In this document: positions 56,667 through 64,000 of the stretch, in pieces | Position numbering within the stretch: the stretch's first letter is position 1 | Layout of the letters: each line of letters opens with the position of its first letter | Assembly: GCA_963732225.1 (NCBI GenBank) | Contig: CAVSYR010000002.1 | Span: forward strand, 744,001 to 808,000 | DNA length: 64,000 nt | Origin: VRUE01 sp963732225 | GTDB lineage: Bacteria; Actinomycetota; Thermoleophilia; Solirubrobacterales; 70-9 | Direction: 5' to 3' | Program-made: the position numbers and the translations under genes | The notes under the pieces: model-generated | Databases searched by the model: none | Seen by the model: only the letters and a program-made list of their open reading frames with translations | Told to the model about the DNA's origin: nothing

Positions 56667-57562
56667 GCCTCGAAGTAGAGGTACGACCGCCGTCGCCCTT
56701 CCGCTTGCCGGGTTACGGCAGCGAGGACGGCACGATGCAGGTGCAGCGCGGCGTCACCTCCCGTCTCCTGCACGTCGACGGTAGCCCTGTCCTGGTGCGG
56801 GCTTGGGAACCGGGCAAGGATCGGGTCTTGCTGCGGGCCGAGGCGCTCGATCCGGGGGCGATCGCCGCGCCCGGGCCGGCGATGGCGGCGCCGGATCGGC
56901 GGGCCGGCGCGGCCGAATTGGAGCTGGCGCTGGAGCGGATGCGCTTCGCCCTCGCGGTCGACGACGACCTCGGCGAGTTCTACCGCCGCTTCAAGGGCGA
57001 CCCGCTGTTGGGGCCGCTGCTGCGCCGCCGTCCGCAGCTGCGCCCGCGCCGGCGGCCCTGGCCTTGGGAGGCGCTCGCCTGGGCGGTGGTCAAGCAGTTG
57101 ATCGAGACCGGCCGGGCGGCCCGCATCCAACGTCGCATGGTCGGCCGCTGGGGCCTGCGGCTCGGCCCTCGTGGCGAGGGCCTGCGCGACGTCCCCACCG
57201 CCGACCTGATTGCCGGTCGCGCTCCGGTCGAACTGGAGTCGATGGGCTTGGCGCTGAAGCGCGCGATCGCCCTGCGCGCGGTCGCCGGGCAGGTCGCCGG
57301 TGGCCGCTGTGAACTCGACCAGCCGGCGGCCGACCGCCGCCTGCTGGGGGTGCGTGAGATCGGGCCCTGGACCGTGCAGTGCCTCGGCCTCTTCGGCCGC
57401 GGCGACCCCGACTCGCTGCCCGCCGGCGACTTGATCTACCTAAAGCTGGTTGGTCGCCTGGCCCGGCTGGGCCGTCGCGCGACGGTCGAGGAGGTGGAGG
57501 AGTTCTACGCTCCCTACGCGCCTTTCCGGGGTCTGGCAGGAGCCTGGACAGTAGGCCTTTAG
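56663..57562 (+). CDS. DNA-3-methyladenine glycosylase, AlkA-type HhH-GPD protein
   Basis: 299 residues from GTG 56663. The helix-hairpin-helix is LLGVREIGPWTVQCLGL (about 232-248) and the catalytic Asp is in AGDLIYLKLVGRL (about 262). The region before it (PWEALAWAVVKQLIETGRAARIQ) corresponds to the first glycosylase helices. It excises alkylated purines from DNA. The N-terminal ~95 residues resemble the AlkA N-domain and are Pro/Arg-rich. Confidence 0.85.
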   Translation: MSLEVEVRPPSPFRLPGYGSEDGTMQVQRGVTSRLLHVDGSPVLVRAWEPGKDRVLLRAEALDPGAIAAPGPAMAAPDRRAGAAELELALERMRFALAVDDDLGEFYRRFKGDPLLGPLLRRRPQLRPRRRPWPWEALAWAVVKQLIETGRAARIQRRMVGRWGLRLGPRGEGLRDVPTADLIAGRAPVELESMGLALKRAIALRAVAGQVAGGRCELDQPAADRRLLGVREIGPWTVQCLGLFGRGDPDSLPAGDLIYLKLVGRLARLGRRATVEEVEEFYAPYAPFRGLAGAWTVGL

Positions 57563-57617
57563 AGGGTCATCGGCGGCCGAACTCAAGCGTGCGTGGCTAC
57601 GGTCGATAAGCGAGCAA

Positions 57618-59912
57618 ATGGAGAGCTCGAAACGGGGCGGTGCCTGGCCCGACAAACGCGTCAACGAGTTCCTCGACCAGATCTCTTCTGGCGGCGAGGA
57701 TTACCGCCGTTTGGTCGAGCGCTTGCCGGCGATCGTCTACGCCTCCGAGCTCGGCGAGAACGGCCGCTGGCGCTACGTCAGCCCCCAGGTCGAGGAAATT
57801 CTTGGCTACACGCCGGAGGAATGGCTCGCCGACCCCGGCCTCTGGGCTCGCCTGCTGCATCCTGACGACCGCGAGCGCGCCCTCTCCCAGGAGTCGCGCA
57901 AGACGATCGGGACCCGCAACCCGCCGCCGGTCGACTACCGCATGGTCACCCGCGACGGTCGCACCGTCTGGATTCTCGACGAGGCCGTGCTCGAGCCCGA
58001 CGAAGCGGGGACGCCGGTCTGGCATGGAGTCCTCTACGACATCACCGAGCGCAAGAGCGCCGAGCAGGAGCTGCAGCGCGCGGCGGCCCAGCAGGCGGCC
58101 GTCGCCCAGCTCGGCGGGCGCGCCCTGCAGGATGGCGACCCCGAGGGCCTGATGCGCGAGGCCGTTTCGCTGCTGGAGGAAATCGAGGGAGTCCACGCGG
58201 CGTGCATCTGGGAGGTGGGACGCGATGGCCGCCGCCTCGGCCTGCGTGCCGGCCTCGAGGATCGGGTCGTCGGAGCTGCCCGCGCCTCGGCTGCCCGCGA
58301 CTCGCACGCCGGCGCGGCGCTCGACTCGCGCCTGCACGTGATCGTCGACGACTGGTCCGCCGAGCGGCGCTTCTCGATGCCGCCGGCGCTGCGGGTGATG
58401 GGCGTGCGCAGCAGCCTCGCCGTCGTGATCGATGGCAAGGAGCAGCCCTTCGGCGTGCTTGACATCCACTCCACCGAACCGAACCGCTTCACGCCCCAGG
58501 ACGTCCACTTCGTCCAGGCCTCGGCCAACGTGCTCGCCGACGCGATCGAGCGCCACGTGACCGACCAGGCGCTGCGCCACCGCGTCCTGCACGACCCGCT
58601 CACCGGCCTGCCCAACCGGCTCAGCTTCGTCGACTCGCTCAACGACGCGCTCAAGCGCAGCACCGTCTCGGGCTCGCCGGTCGGGATCCTCTTCCTCGAC
58701 CTCGACAACTTCAAGCTGATCAACGACAGCATGGGCCACCACGCCGGCGACGAGCTGCTGGGAGCGGTGGCGCCGCGGCTGCGTGCCCACCTGCGGCCCG
58801 GCGACATCGTCGCCCGCTTCGGCGGCGATGAGTTCGGCATCCTCGTCGACCGGCTTGCCGATGAGGACGAGGCGGTCGCGATCGCCGACCGCATCGCCGC
58901 CGCCTTCGCCGAGCCCTACGCGATGGGCGGGGTCGATCACTTTGTCAGCGCCAGCGTCGGCATCGCCGTGGCGCGGCCATCGACCCGCGAGCCGATCGAC
59001 GCCGACCTGCTGATCCGCGACGCCGACGCCGCCATGTACCGGGCCAAGGAACGCGGTCGCGCCCGCTGCGAGCTCTTCGATGCCGAGATGCGGGCCGGGG
59101 CCCTGCGGCGGCTGGAGGTCGAGCGAGAGCTGCGCCAGGCGCTCGAGCGCAACGAGCTCGAGCTCCACTACCAACCGCTGATCGCCCTGCGCAGCGGTGA
59201 GATCACCGGCCTCGAGGCGCTGGTGCGCTGGCGCCACCCCGAGCGCGGGCTGCTCGACCCCGGCGACTTCGTGCCGATCGCCGAGGACAGCGGCCTGATC
59301 GAGCCGATCGGTCGCTGGGTCCAGGAAAGTGCCTGCCGCCAGGTGCTCGAGTGGCACCAGCTGCGCCCCGACCAACGCCCCTTCGACGTCTCGGTCAACC
59401 TCTCGGCCCGGCAGGTGACCCACCGCGAGCTGGCCAACTCGATCAGCGAGATCCTCACCAGCACCGGCCTCGACCCGGTGCACCTGCGGCTGGAGGTGAC
59501 CGAGAGCGTCCTGGTCGAGGAGTCGGCGACGGCCACCGGCACGCTCGAAGCCCTCAGCGACATCGGCGTCGGCCTCGTCCTCGACGACTTCGGCACCGGC
59601 TACTCCTCGCTCGCCTACCTCAACCGCTTCCCCTTCGATGCGCTGAAGATCGATCGCTCCTTCGTCGACGCGCTCGGGGTGGAACAGGAGCGCACCGCGA
59701 TCGTCGAGGCGATCATCGGCATGGCCCGGGCGCTCTCACTCGACGTGATCGCCGAGGGGGTCGAGAACGAGCCGCAGATGCTCGAGCTGACCCGGCTCGA
59801 CTGCGACTACGCCCAGGGACACCTCTTCTCGCGAGCGCTGCCGGCGGAGAAGATCTCCGCCCTGCTCAGCGAAGGGGCGCCGCTCTATTCGGGAATCGCG
59901 CCCGGCAGGTAG
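57618..59912 (+). CDS. PAS-GAF-GGDEF-EAL protein (cyclic-di-GMP turnover)
   Basis: 764 residues. PAS at ~28-150 (WRYVSPQVEEILGYTPEEW, closing with GVLYDITERK), GAF-like at ~160-310, GGDEF at ~325-480 with intact RFGGDEFG (about 403), and EAL at ~500-750 with EALVRW, VNLSARQ, the metal loop DDFGTGYSSLAYL and IAEGVEN. Both the diguanylate cyclase and phosphodiesterase active sites look complete, so either or both activities are possible, with PAS/GAF input. Its 3' end overlaps the convergent ABC binding-protein gene by 28 bp. Confidence 0.93.
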   Translation: MESSKRGGAWPDKRVNEFLDQISSGGEDYRRLVERLPAIVYASELGENGRWRYVSPQVEEILGYTPEEWLADPGLWARLLHPDDRERALSQESRKTIGTRNPPPVDYRMVTRDGRTVWILDEAVLEPDEAGTPVWHGVLYDITERKSAEQELQRAAAQQAAVAQLGGRALQDGDPEGLMREAVSLLEEIEGVHAACIWEVGRDGRRLGLRAGLEDRVVGAARASAARDSHAGAALDSRLHVIVDDWSAERRFSMPPALRVMGVRSSLAVVIDGKEQPFGVLDIHSTEPNRFTPQDVHFVQASANVLADAIERHVTDQALRHRVLHDPLTGLPNRLSFVDSLNDALKRSTVSGSPVGILFLDLDNFKLINDSMGHHAGDELLGAVAPRLRAHLRPGDIVARFGGDEFGILVDRLADEDEAVAIADRIAAAFAEPYAMGGVDHFVSASVGIAVARPSTREPIDADLLIRDADAAMYRAKERGRARCELFDAEMRAGALRRLEVERELRQALERNELELHYQPLIALRSGEITGLEALVRWRHPERGLLDPGDFVPIAEDSGLIEPIGRWVQESACRQVLEWHQLRPDQRPFDVSVNLSARQVTHRELANSISEILTSTGLDPVHLRLEVTESVLVEESATATGTLEALSDIGVGLVLDDFGTGYSSLAYLNRFPFDALKIDRSFVDALGVEQERTAIVEAIIGMARALSLDVIAEGVENEPQMLELTRLDCDYAQGHLFSRALPAEKISALLSEGAPLYSGIAPGR

Positions 59913-60910
59913 TCGTTGCTGAGCAGGCTCGCCGGCGCCGGCAGGCCGTTAATCAGTTCGTTGTCGCGCATCCAGCCGCTGAATTCCCGCCACCGCTCCG
60001 GCGCCATGTAGCCGTAGGGCTGTTTGTCGCTGCGAGTCGGGTTGAGCAGCGGCAGCGTTACCGCCAGCTCGGCTTTGGTCAGCTTCGGGTCGAGATCCGG
60101 GTTGGCTTCTTGCAGCGCTTTGGCTGCCGCCCCTGGGTTCTTGGTGGCAGCGGTGGTGCCACGGGCCAGTGCGGCGATGAAGAGCCTGATTGCCTGCGGG
60201 TCTTCCTGCAGCCGTTTGCCCTGCGCGGCCAGCACCAGCTCATCGTAGGTCGGCACGCCAAGCTTGTCGACTGGGGTGACGACCGGGTCGGAGCCGCGCA
60301 TGCGCAGGTCGACGCCCTCGACGTTGCTGAAGCCGCCGAGCATCGCCTGGGCCTTACCGCCAAGTAGAGCTGGCAGCAGACCGAAGCCGACGTTGACCGT
60401 CTTGACATCTGAGCTGCTCAGTTTGGCCCGGGCGAGGATCGTCTTCAGGTAGGCGTCCTGGTAGGGGATCCCGGCCGTGGCGATCGTCTTGCCGCGCAGG
60501 TCGCCGATGCCCTGTATCCCCGATTTCTTCAACCAGATCATCGAGGTCAGCGGGCGGTTGACCAGGGCGGCGACCGCCTTGACGTCGAGGCCCTGTTCGT
60601 GGGCCAGGATCACCTCGGGCTCGTAGGAGATCGCCAGGTCGGTGCGGCCGGCGGCGAGCAGCTTCAGCGGCGCGGCGGGGTCGGAGGGGGTTTGGATTTC
60701 GACATCGAGCCCGGCTTCTTCGAAGTAGCCGAGCTTCTGCGCCATGTAGATCCCGGCGTGATCGGGGTTTGGGTAGAAGTCGAGGGTGAGGCTGAGCGCT
60801 TCCGTCTTGCCGGTCTCCTCCTCGCTCTTCTCGCCGCAAGCGGCGAGGCCGAGCGCCAGGGCGAGCAGAGCGACTGCCAGGGCGACCGCGGGGATCGAGG
60901 CGCGCTTCAT
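59885..60910 (-). CDS. ABC transporter substrate-binding lipoprotein, ThiY/NMT1-like
   Basis: 341 residues. Lipobox LAAC (Cys25). The domain opens with LTLDFYPNPDHAGIYMAQKLGYFEEAGLDVEI, near-diagnostic of the NMT1/THI5-like family, followed by KLLAAGRTDLAISYEPE and DLRGKTIATAGIPYQD. In ThiXYZ systems it binds a thiamine pyrimidine precursor; riboflavin (RibY) is an alternative. No thiamine riboswitch was recognised upstream of the operon. Last gene of a three-gene importer operon. Confidence 0.88.
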   Translation of the reverse strand: MKRASIPAVALAVALLALALGLAACGEKSEEETGKTEALSLTLDFYPNPDHAGIYMAQKLGYFEEAGLDVEIQTPSDPAAPLKLLAAGRTDLAISYEPEVILAHEQGLDVKAVAALVNRPLTSMIWLKKSGIQGIGDLRGKTIATAGIPYQDAYLKTILARAKLSSSDVKTVNVGFGLLPALLGGKAQAMLGGFSNVEGVDLRMRGSDPVVTPVDKLGVPTYDELVLAAQGKRLQEDPQAIRLFIAALARGTTAATKNPGAAAKALQEANPDLDPKLTKAELAVTLPLLNPTRSDKQPYGYMAPERWREFSGWMRDNELINGLPAPASLLSNDYLPGAIPE

Positions 60911-60920
60911 CCCCTGCTTT

Positions 60921-61673
60921 CTATCGCCAAGTGACGATGCGACGCTGCGCGAGCGCCGTCAGGGCGAAGAGGAGGAGTGCCATCGCGGAGAGAATCACCA
61001 CCGAAGCGAAGAGGCGCGCCGTTTCCAGCTGGCCGTTGTCCTGGAGGATCAGGTGGCCGAGTCCCGCGCTCGATCCGACCCACTCGCCGAAGATCGCCCC
61101 GATCGGGGCGAGGACGACCGCGAGTCGAGCGCCGGTGAAGAAGTAGGGCAGGGCCGTGGGTGTCTCGACCTGCCAGAGGATCTGCAGCCTCGAGGCGTCG
61201 AGGCTGCGCATCATCTTGGTCGCCTCCGGGTCGGCGGTGCCGAGGCCCGCGAAGGTGCTCACCGTGACCGGGAAGAAGCAAATCAGCAAGACGACGATCG
61301 CCTTGGGCCAGATCCCGAACCCCAGCCAGATGATCAAGATCGGCGCGATCGCGAGGATCGGGATCGTTTGCGAGACGACGATCAAGGGGTTGAGGGTGTC
61401 CCTGACTAGGCCGGAGAGATGCATGGCGTAGGCGAGTGCGACTCCAACGACGAGGCTGAGCCCAAGCCCCAGCAGCATCTCTCGCAGCGTTACCCAGGCG
61501 TTTTCGGCGAGCAGCGAGCGGCTCTGCCAGAGCGATTCGGCGATTTCGAGCGGCGAAGCGACGGCGTAGCTTTCGAGCTTGAACAGGTCGGCCAGGGCGC
61601 CACTCGAAGCGGCGATCTGCCAGGCGCCGATCAGGATCGCCAGGAACAGTGTGGGCAGGAGCCAGCGCCTCAC
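60921..61673 (-). CDS. ABC transporter permease, ThiX/SsuC-like
   Basis: 250 residues with six membrane helices. The cytoplasmic EAA loop is MMRSLDASRLQILWQVETPTALPYFFTG (about 155-180). It overlaps the upstream ATPase gene by 4 bp (GTGA), and the binding-protein gene follows 10 bp downstream. It belongs to the nitrate/sulfonate/taurine/pyrimidine-precursor permease family. Substrate is set by the binding protein. Confidence 0.9.
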   Translation of the reverse strand: MRRWLLPTLFLAILIGAWQIAASSGALADLFKLESYAVASPLEIAESLWQSRSLLAENAWVTLREMLLGLGLSLVVGVALAYAMHLSGLVRDTLNPLIVVSQTIPILAIAPILIIWLGFGIWPKAIVVLLICFFPVTVSTFAGLGTADPEATKMMRSLDASRLQILWQVETPTALPYFFTGARLAVVLAPIGAIFGEWVGSSAGLGHLILQDNGQLETARLFASVVILSAMALLLFALTALAQRRIVTWR

Positions 61674-62491
61674 CGGGTGCCCTCCCGCAGGGCTTGCATC
61701 GCGTGCTCGCGCACGGTGACGAAGGCGGGGTCGGTGACTGCCTCATCGCGATCCGCCGCCCGCGGCGCCGGGGCGCTCAGGCGGGTGATCGTGCGGGTCG
61801 GCCGGGCCGAGAGCACGACGACGCTGTCGCAGAGGTAGAGCGCCTCCTCGATGTCGTGGCTGACCAGCACGGTGGTGCGCGGGTCGGCACCCAGCGCTCC
61901 GGCCAGCCACTGCTGCATCTCCGCCCGCGTGATCGCGTCGAGCGAGGCGAAGGGCTCGTCGAGGGCGAGCACGGGCTTGCCGGCGATCAGCGTGCGCAGG
62001 AAGGCGACGCGCTGGCGCATGCCGCCTGAGAGCTGGCTCGGCCGGGCGCGCTCGAAGCCGGCCAGGCCGAAGCGCTCGAAGAGCTGTTCGGCCTGGCTGC
62101 GGGCATCGCCGCGGCGGACGCCGCGGTTGCGCAGGGCCAGCGCCGCGTTGTCGATCGCCGCGAGCCAGGGCAGCAGCAGGTCGCGCTGCGGCATCAGGGC
62201 GCACTGCGCGAGCCGCTCGGCCGCACCAACGGCACCACCCACCTCGACCTCCCCCCGCGAGGGTTCCGCCAGCCCCGCGATCAGCTCGAGCAGCGTCGAC
62301 TTGCCGCACCCCGATGGGCCGACGAGGCCGAGCACGCCGTGGGCCGGCAGCTCGAGGTCGAGCCGCTCGATCGTCGTCAGCTCGCCGTAGGAGTGACCGA
62401 GATTGCGGATCGAGACGGCGGCGTTCGCCGCGTTAGGACCAGTAGGCGACGCGGACCCAGCAGCAAAATCTCTGGCTTCCGTAGGGGTCAT
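61670..62491 (-). CDS. ABC transporter ATPase, ThiZ/SsuB-like
   Basis: 273 residues from ATG 62491 (MTPTEARDF); a longer frame extends into the divergent promoter region and is less likely. Walker A GPSGCGKST (about 58), Q-loop ALMPQRDLLLPW, signature LSGGMRQRVAFLRTL and Walker B VLALDEPFASLD are intact, followed by the H-loop VLVSHDIEEAL. First gene of the importer operon; divergent from the TauE gene. Confidence 0.92.
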   Translation of the reverse strand: MTPTEARDFAAGSASPTGPNAANAAVSIRNLGHSYGELTTIERLDLELPAHGVLGLVGPSGCGKSTLLELIAGLAEPSRGEVEVGGAVGAAERLAQCALMPQRDLLLPWLAAIDNAALALRNRGVRRGDARSQAEQLFERFGLAGFERARPSQLSGGMRQRVAFLRTLIAGKPVLALDEPFASLDAITRAEMQQWLAGALGADPRTTVLVSHDIEEALYLCDSVVVLSARPTRTITRLSAPAPRAADRDEAVTDPAFVTVREHAMQALREGTR

Positions 62492-62510
62492 ATTGGTATC
62501 CTGGCGCACT

Positions 62511-62561
62511 CCGTGCTCCTGACCAACAAGGTCAGGAAAGTCGATAACCACCCAAGCACGG
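62511..62561 (+). promoter_or_regulatory. Nested inverted repeats between divergent importer and TauE genes
   Basis: CCTGACC-AACAA-GGTCAGG (62518-62536), a 7-5-7 palindrome, abuts CCGTGCT (62511-62517), whose complement AGCACGG lies at 62555-62561. CTGACC and GATAAC (62543-62548), 18 bp apart, could be -35 and -10 boxes for the exporter gene, so the palindrome would sit on the promoter. It may be an operator, perhaps for the Rrf2 regulator downstream. Confidence 0.45.
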
Positions 62562-62568
62562 AACTCAT

Positions 62569-63498
62569 ATGGACCCGGCAATCATCGTCTTTGGACTAGG
62601 AATCGGCGTACTCGTCGGCATGACCGGCATGGGCGGTGGATCCCTGATGACCCCGCTGCTGATCCTGATCTTCGGCATCCAGCCGACGACGGCGATCGGC
62701 ACCGACATCTTCTACTCAGCCGTTACCAAGACGGTCGGCGGCTGGCGCCACTTCCGCATGAAGACGGTGAATATGGAGCTGGTCAAGTGGCTCTCCTTCG
62801 GCAGCGTGCCCGCCGCCGTGCTCGGCGTCGCGATCGTCTCGGTGCTGCAGGACCACATCGGCGAAGACCGCCTCGACTCGCTGGTCTACGCCGTGCTCGG
62901 CGGCACCCTGCTGATGGTCGGCGTGATCACCCTGACCCGGGCCCTGATCCTGCGCGACCTGGTGGTCGAGCGCGACCGCTTCGAGGTTGAGCGCCGGCAC
63001 AAGGTCGCCGCGATCGTGATCGGCGCCACCACCGGCTTCGTGATTGGGATCACCTCGGCGGGCTCGGGCACGGTGATCGCGATCCTGCTGATCGCCGTCT
63101 ACCGCCTGGCGCCGAAGAAGGTGGTCGGCACCGACGTCTTTCACGCCGCGATTCTGCTCTGGGCCGCGGGTCTTGCTCACATCGTCGGCGGCAACGTCGA
63201 CTTCAGCCTCGCCGCCAACATCCTGATCGGCTCGATTCCCGGTGTTGTGATCGGCGCCGCGCTCTCCGACAAGGCTCCGCAAGGCTTCATCCGCACCGCC
63301 CTCGGCCTCGTCCTGGTCGGTTCGGGCATCGTCACGATCCAGAAGGGCGACCCAAACGTCTGGCCGATCGCGGCGGCCGTTGCCGCCCTTGGCCTGGGCG
63401 GCATCCTCGCCGCGCCGCGCTGGCTGCACCGGCGTCGCGAGAAGGAAGCGCAAGCCGCCGCTCGCGCGGCGGCGCTGGCGCCGGACGCGACCGGCTGA
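62569..63498 (+). CDS. TauE/SafE family anion (sulfite) exporter
   Basis: 309 residues, about eight helices. The family repeats are GIGVLVGMTGMGGGSLMTPLLI with GIQPTTAIGTD in the first half, and TTGFVIGITSAGSGTVIAILL with KKVVGTDVFHAAIL in the second. These proteins export sulfite, sulfoacetate or related anions. The C-terminus is basic and Ala-rich. No SD is clear at ATG 62569. It is followed 18 bp later by an Rrf2 regulator gene, probably the local control gene. Confidence 0.9.
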   Translation: MDPAIIVFGLGIGVLVGMTGMGGGSLMTPLLILIFGIQPTTAIGTDIFYSAVTKTVGGWRHFRMKTVNMELVKWLSFGSVPAAVLGVAIVSVLQDHIGEDRLDSLVYAVLGGTLLMVGVITLTRALILRDLVVERDRFEVERRHKVAAIVIGATTGFVIGITSAGSGTVIAILLIAVYRLAPKKVVGTDVFHAAILLWAAGLAHIVGGNVDFSLAANILIGSIPGVVIGAALSDKAPQGFIRTALGLVLVGSGIVTIQKGDPNVWPIAAAVAALGLGGILAAPRWLHRRREKEAQAAARAAALAPDATG

Positions 63499-63516
63499 AT
63501 GATTAACTGCTGACCT

Positions 63517-63972
63517 ATGCGCGTCTCGGCCAAGGCTGACTATGCGGTGCGGGCGGCGGCCGAGCTCGCCGCTGCCGACGATGATCCGGTCAAGGGCGAG
63601 AAGCTCGCCGAGGCCCAGGACATCCCGCTGCAGTTCCTCGAGCACATCCTGCTCGAGCTCAAGCACGCCGGGATCGTGCGCGCCCGCCGCGGCGCCAAGG
63701 GCGGCTACTGGCTGGCCAAGCCGGCGGATGAGGTGACGATCGCCGACATCGTCCGCGCCGTCGAGGGCCCGATTGCCCACGTCCAGTCGGCGCCGCCGGA
63801 GTCGATCGAGTACCGCGGCAACGCCGAGCACCTGCAGGAGGTCTGGATCGCCGTGCGCGCCAGCCTGCGCACCGTGCTCGAGCACGTCACCCTCGCCGAC
63901 CTGGTCGCCGGCAAGTTGCCCAGCGAGGTCTCGGCCCTGGCCGCGTCAAAGGACGCCTGGGCCGCCCGATAA
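63517..63972 (+). CDS. Rrf2 family transcriptional regulator (cysteine-free, CymR-like)
   Basis: 151 residues. The winged helix is MRVSAKADYAVRAAAEL, then KLAEAQDIPLQFLEHILLEL, RRGAKGGYWLAKP and ITIADIVRAVEGP-like VTIADIVRAVEG. The sequence contains no cysteine, so it cannot hold the Fe-S cluster of IscR/NsrR/RsrR. That places it functionally nearer CymR-type regulators of sulfur metabolism, which fits its sulfite-exporter-type neighbour. 28 bp follow to the window end with nothing recognised. Confidence 0.9.
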   Translation: MRVSAKADYAVRAAAELAAADDDPVKGEKLAEAQDIPLQFLEHILLELKHAGIVRARRGAKGGYWLAKPADEVTIADIVRAVEGPIAHVQSAPPESIEYRGNAEHLQEVWIAVRASLRTVLEHVTLADLVAGKLPSEVSALAASKDAWAAR

Positions 63973-64000
63973 GACGAGCCGTCCCCGGACGCGGGAGCAG

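Noticed and set aside
1..64000. tRNA, rRNA, CRISPR arrays, insertion sequences, prophage
   Set aside because: No conserved T-loop sequences, rRNA segments, regular spacer-repeat arrays, transposases or integrases were recognised. The 'holin' at 14191 has no phage context.

Overview
The window is high-GC actinobacterial DNA, most likely from the class Thermoleophilia (order Solirubrobacterales). This is inferred from gene content, not from a marker gene. The pointers are an actinobacterial-type integration host factor (mIHF), a DUF4235/holin-X/DUF3618 trio, an adrenodoxin-reductase-like FprA, several starts that look leaderless, and a set of large secreted proteins of a type I associate with Solirubrobacterales. 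No rRNA, tRNA, CRISPR array, transposase, integrase or phage module was seen.

Layout. 1-6.9 kb is acyl-CoA metabolism: a cut acyl-CoA dehydrogenase, a crotonase, an acyl-CoA carboxylase beta subunit, and a tight operon of BKACE (DUF849), OsmC, CaiB/AMACR-type protein and MerR regulator. 6.9-7.3 kb is a convergent non-coding gap with a duplicated, anti-Shine-Dalgarno-bearing structured element. 7.3-12.5 kb holds two SDR enzymes, a small membrane protein and a 1008-residue cyclase/AAA/TPR protein. 12.6-14.0 kb is a nitrilase-TetR operon with a palindromic operator. 14.0-15.5 kb carries a stress/membrane trio (including a 44-residue gene that is easy to miss) and a BolA-Grx4 pair. 15.5-28.5 kb is an exported-protein region: lipoproteins, two tandem FKBP lipoproteins, a collagen-like protein, and two very large secreted proteins flanked by two paralogous small secreted proteins that each contain 12 TTA codons.

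28.6-38 kb holds an A-type Fe-S carrier, DegV, a glycosyltransferase-flippase fusion, a membrane protein with a phosphatase-like ectodomain, a HemQ-like protein, a PAS/zinc protein, FprA and a winged-helix regulator. 37.95-38.44 kb has no gene but is rich in hairpins. 38.4-45.6 kb holds MetH, an aldehyde dehydrogenase, a PQQ-type sugar dehydrogenase and a lipoprotein. 45.7-53.3 kb is a compact run with two MlaE-type permeases, an MlaF-type ATPase, an RND transporter in place of the usual MCE proteins, and a membrane thioredoxin-like protein. 53.3-57.6 kb holds mIHF, a serine-palmitoyltransferase-like enzyme divergent from a GNAT-like protein that may be a bacterial ceramide synthase, and an AlkA-type glycosylase. 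57.6-64 kb ends with a PAS-GAF-GGDEF-EAL protein, a ThiXYZ-like importer, a TauE-type exporter and an Rrf2 regulator.

The most unusual items are: (i) four long inverted-repeat elements of 102-164 bp, two of which share a core and lie inside open reading frames; (ii) the duplicated anti-SD RNA-like element; (iii) the TTA-rich secreted paralogs; (iv) the possible sphingolipid gene pair; and (v) the structured gap next to metH.
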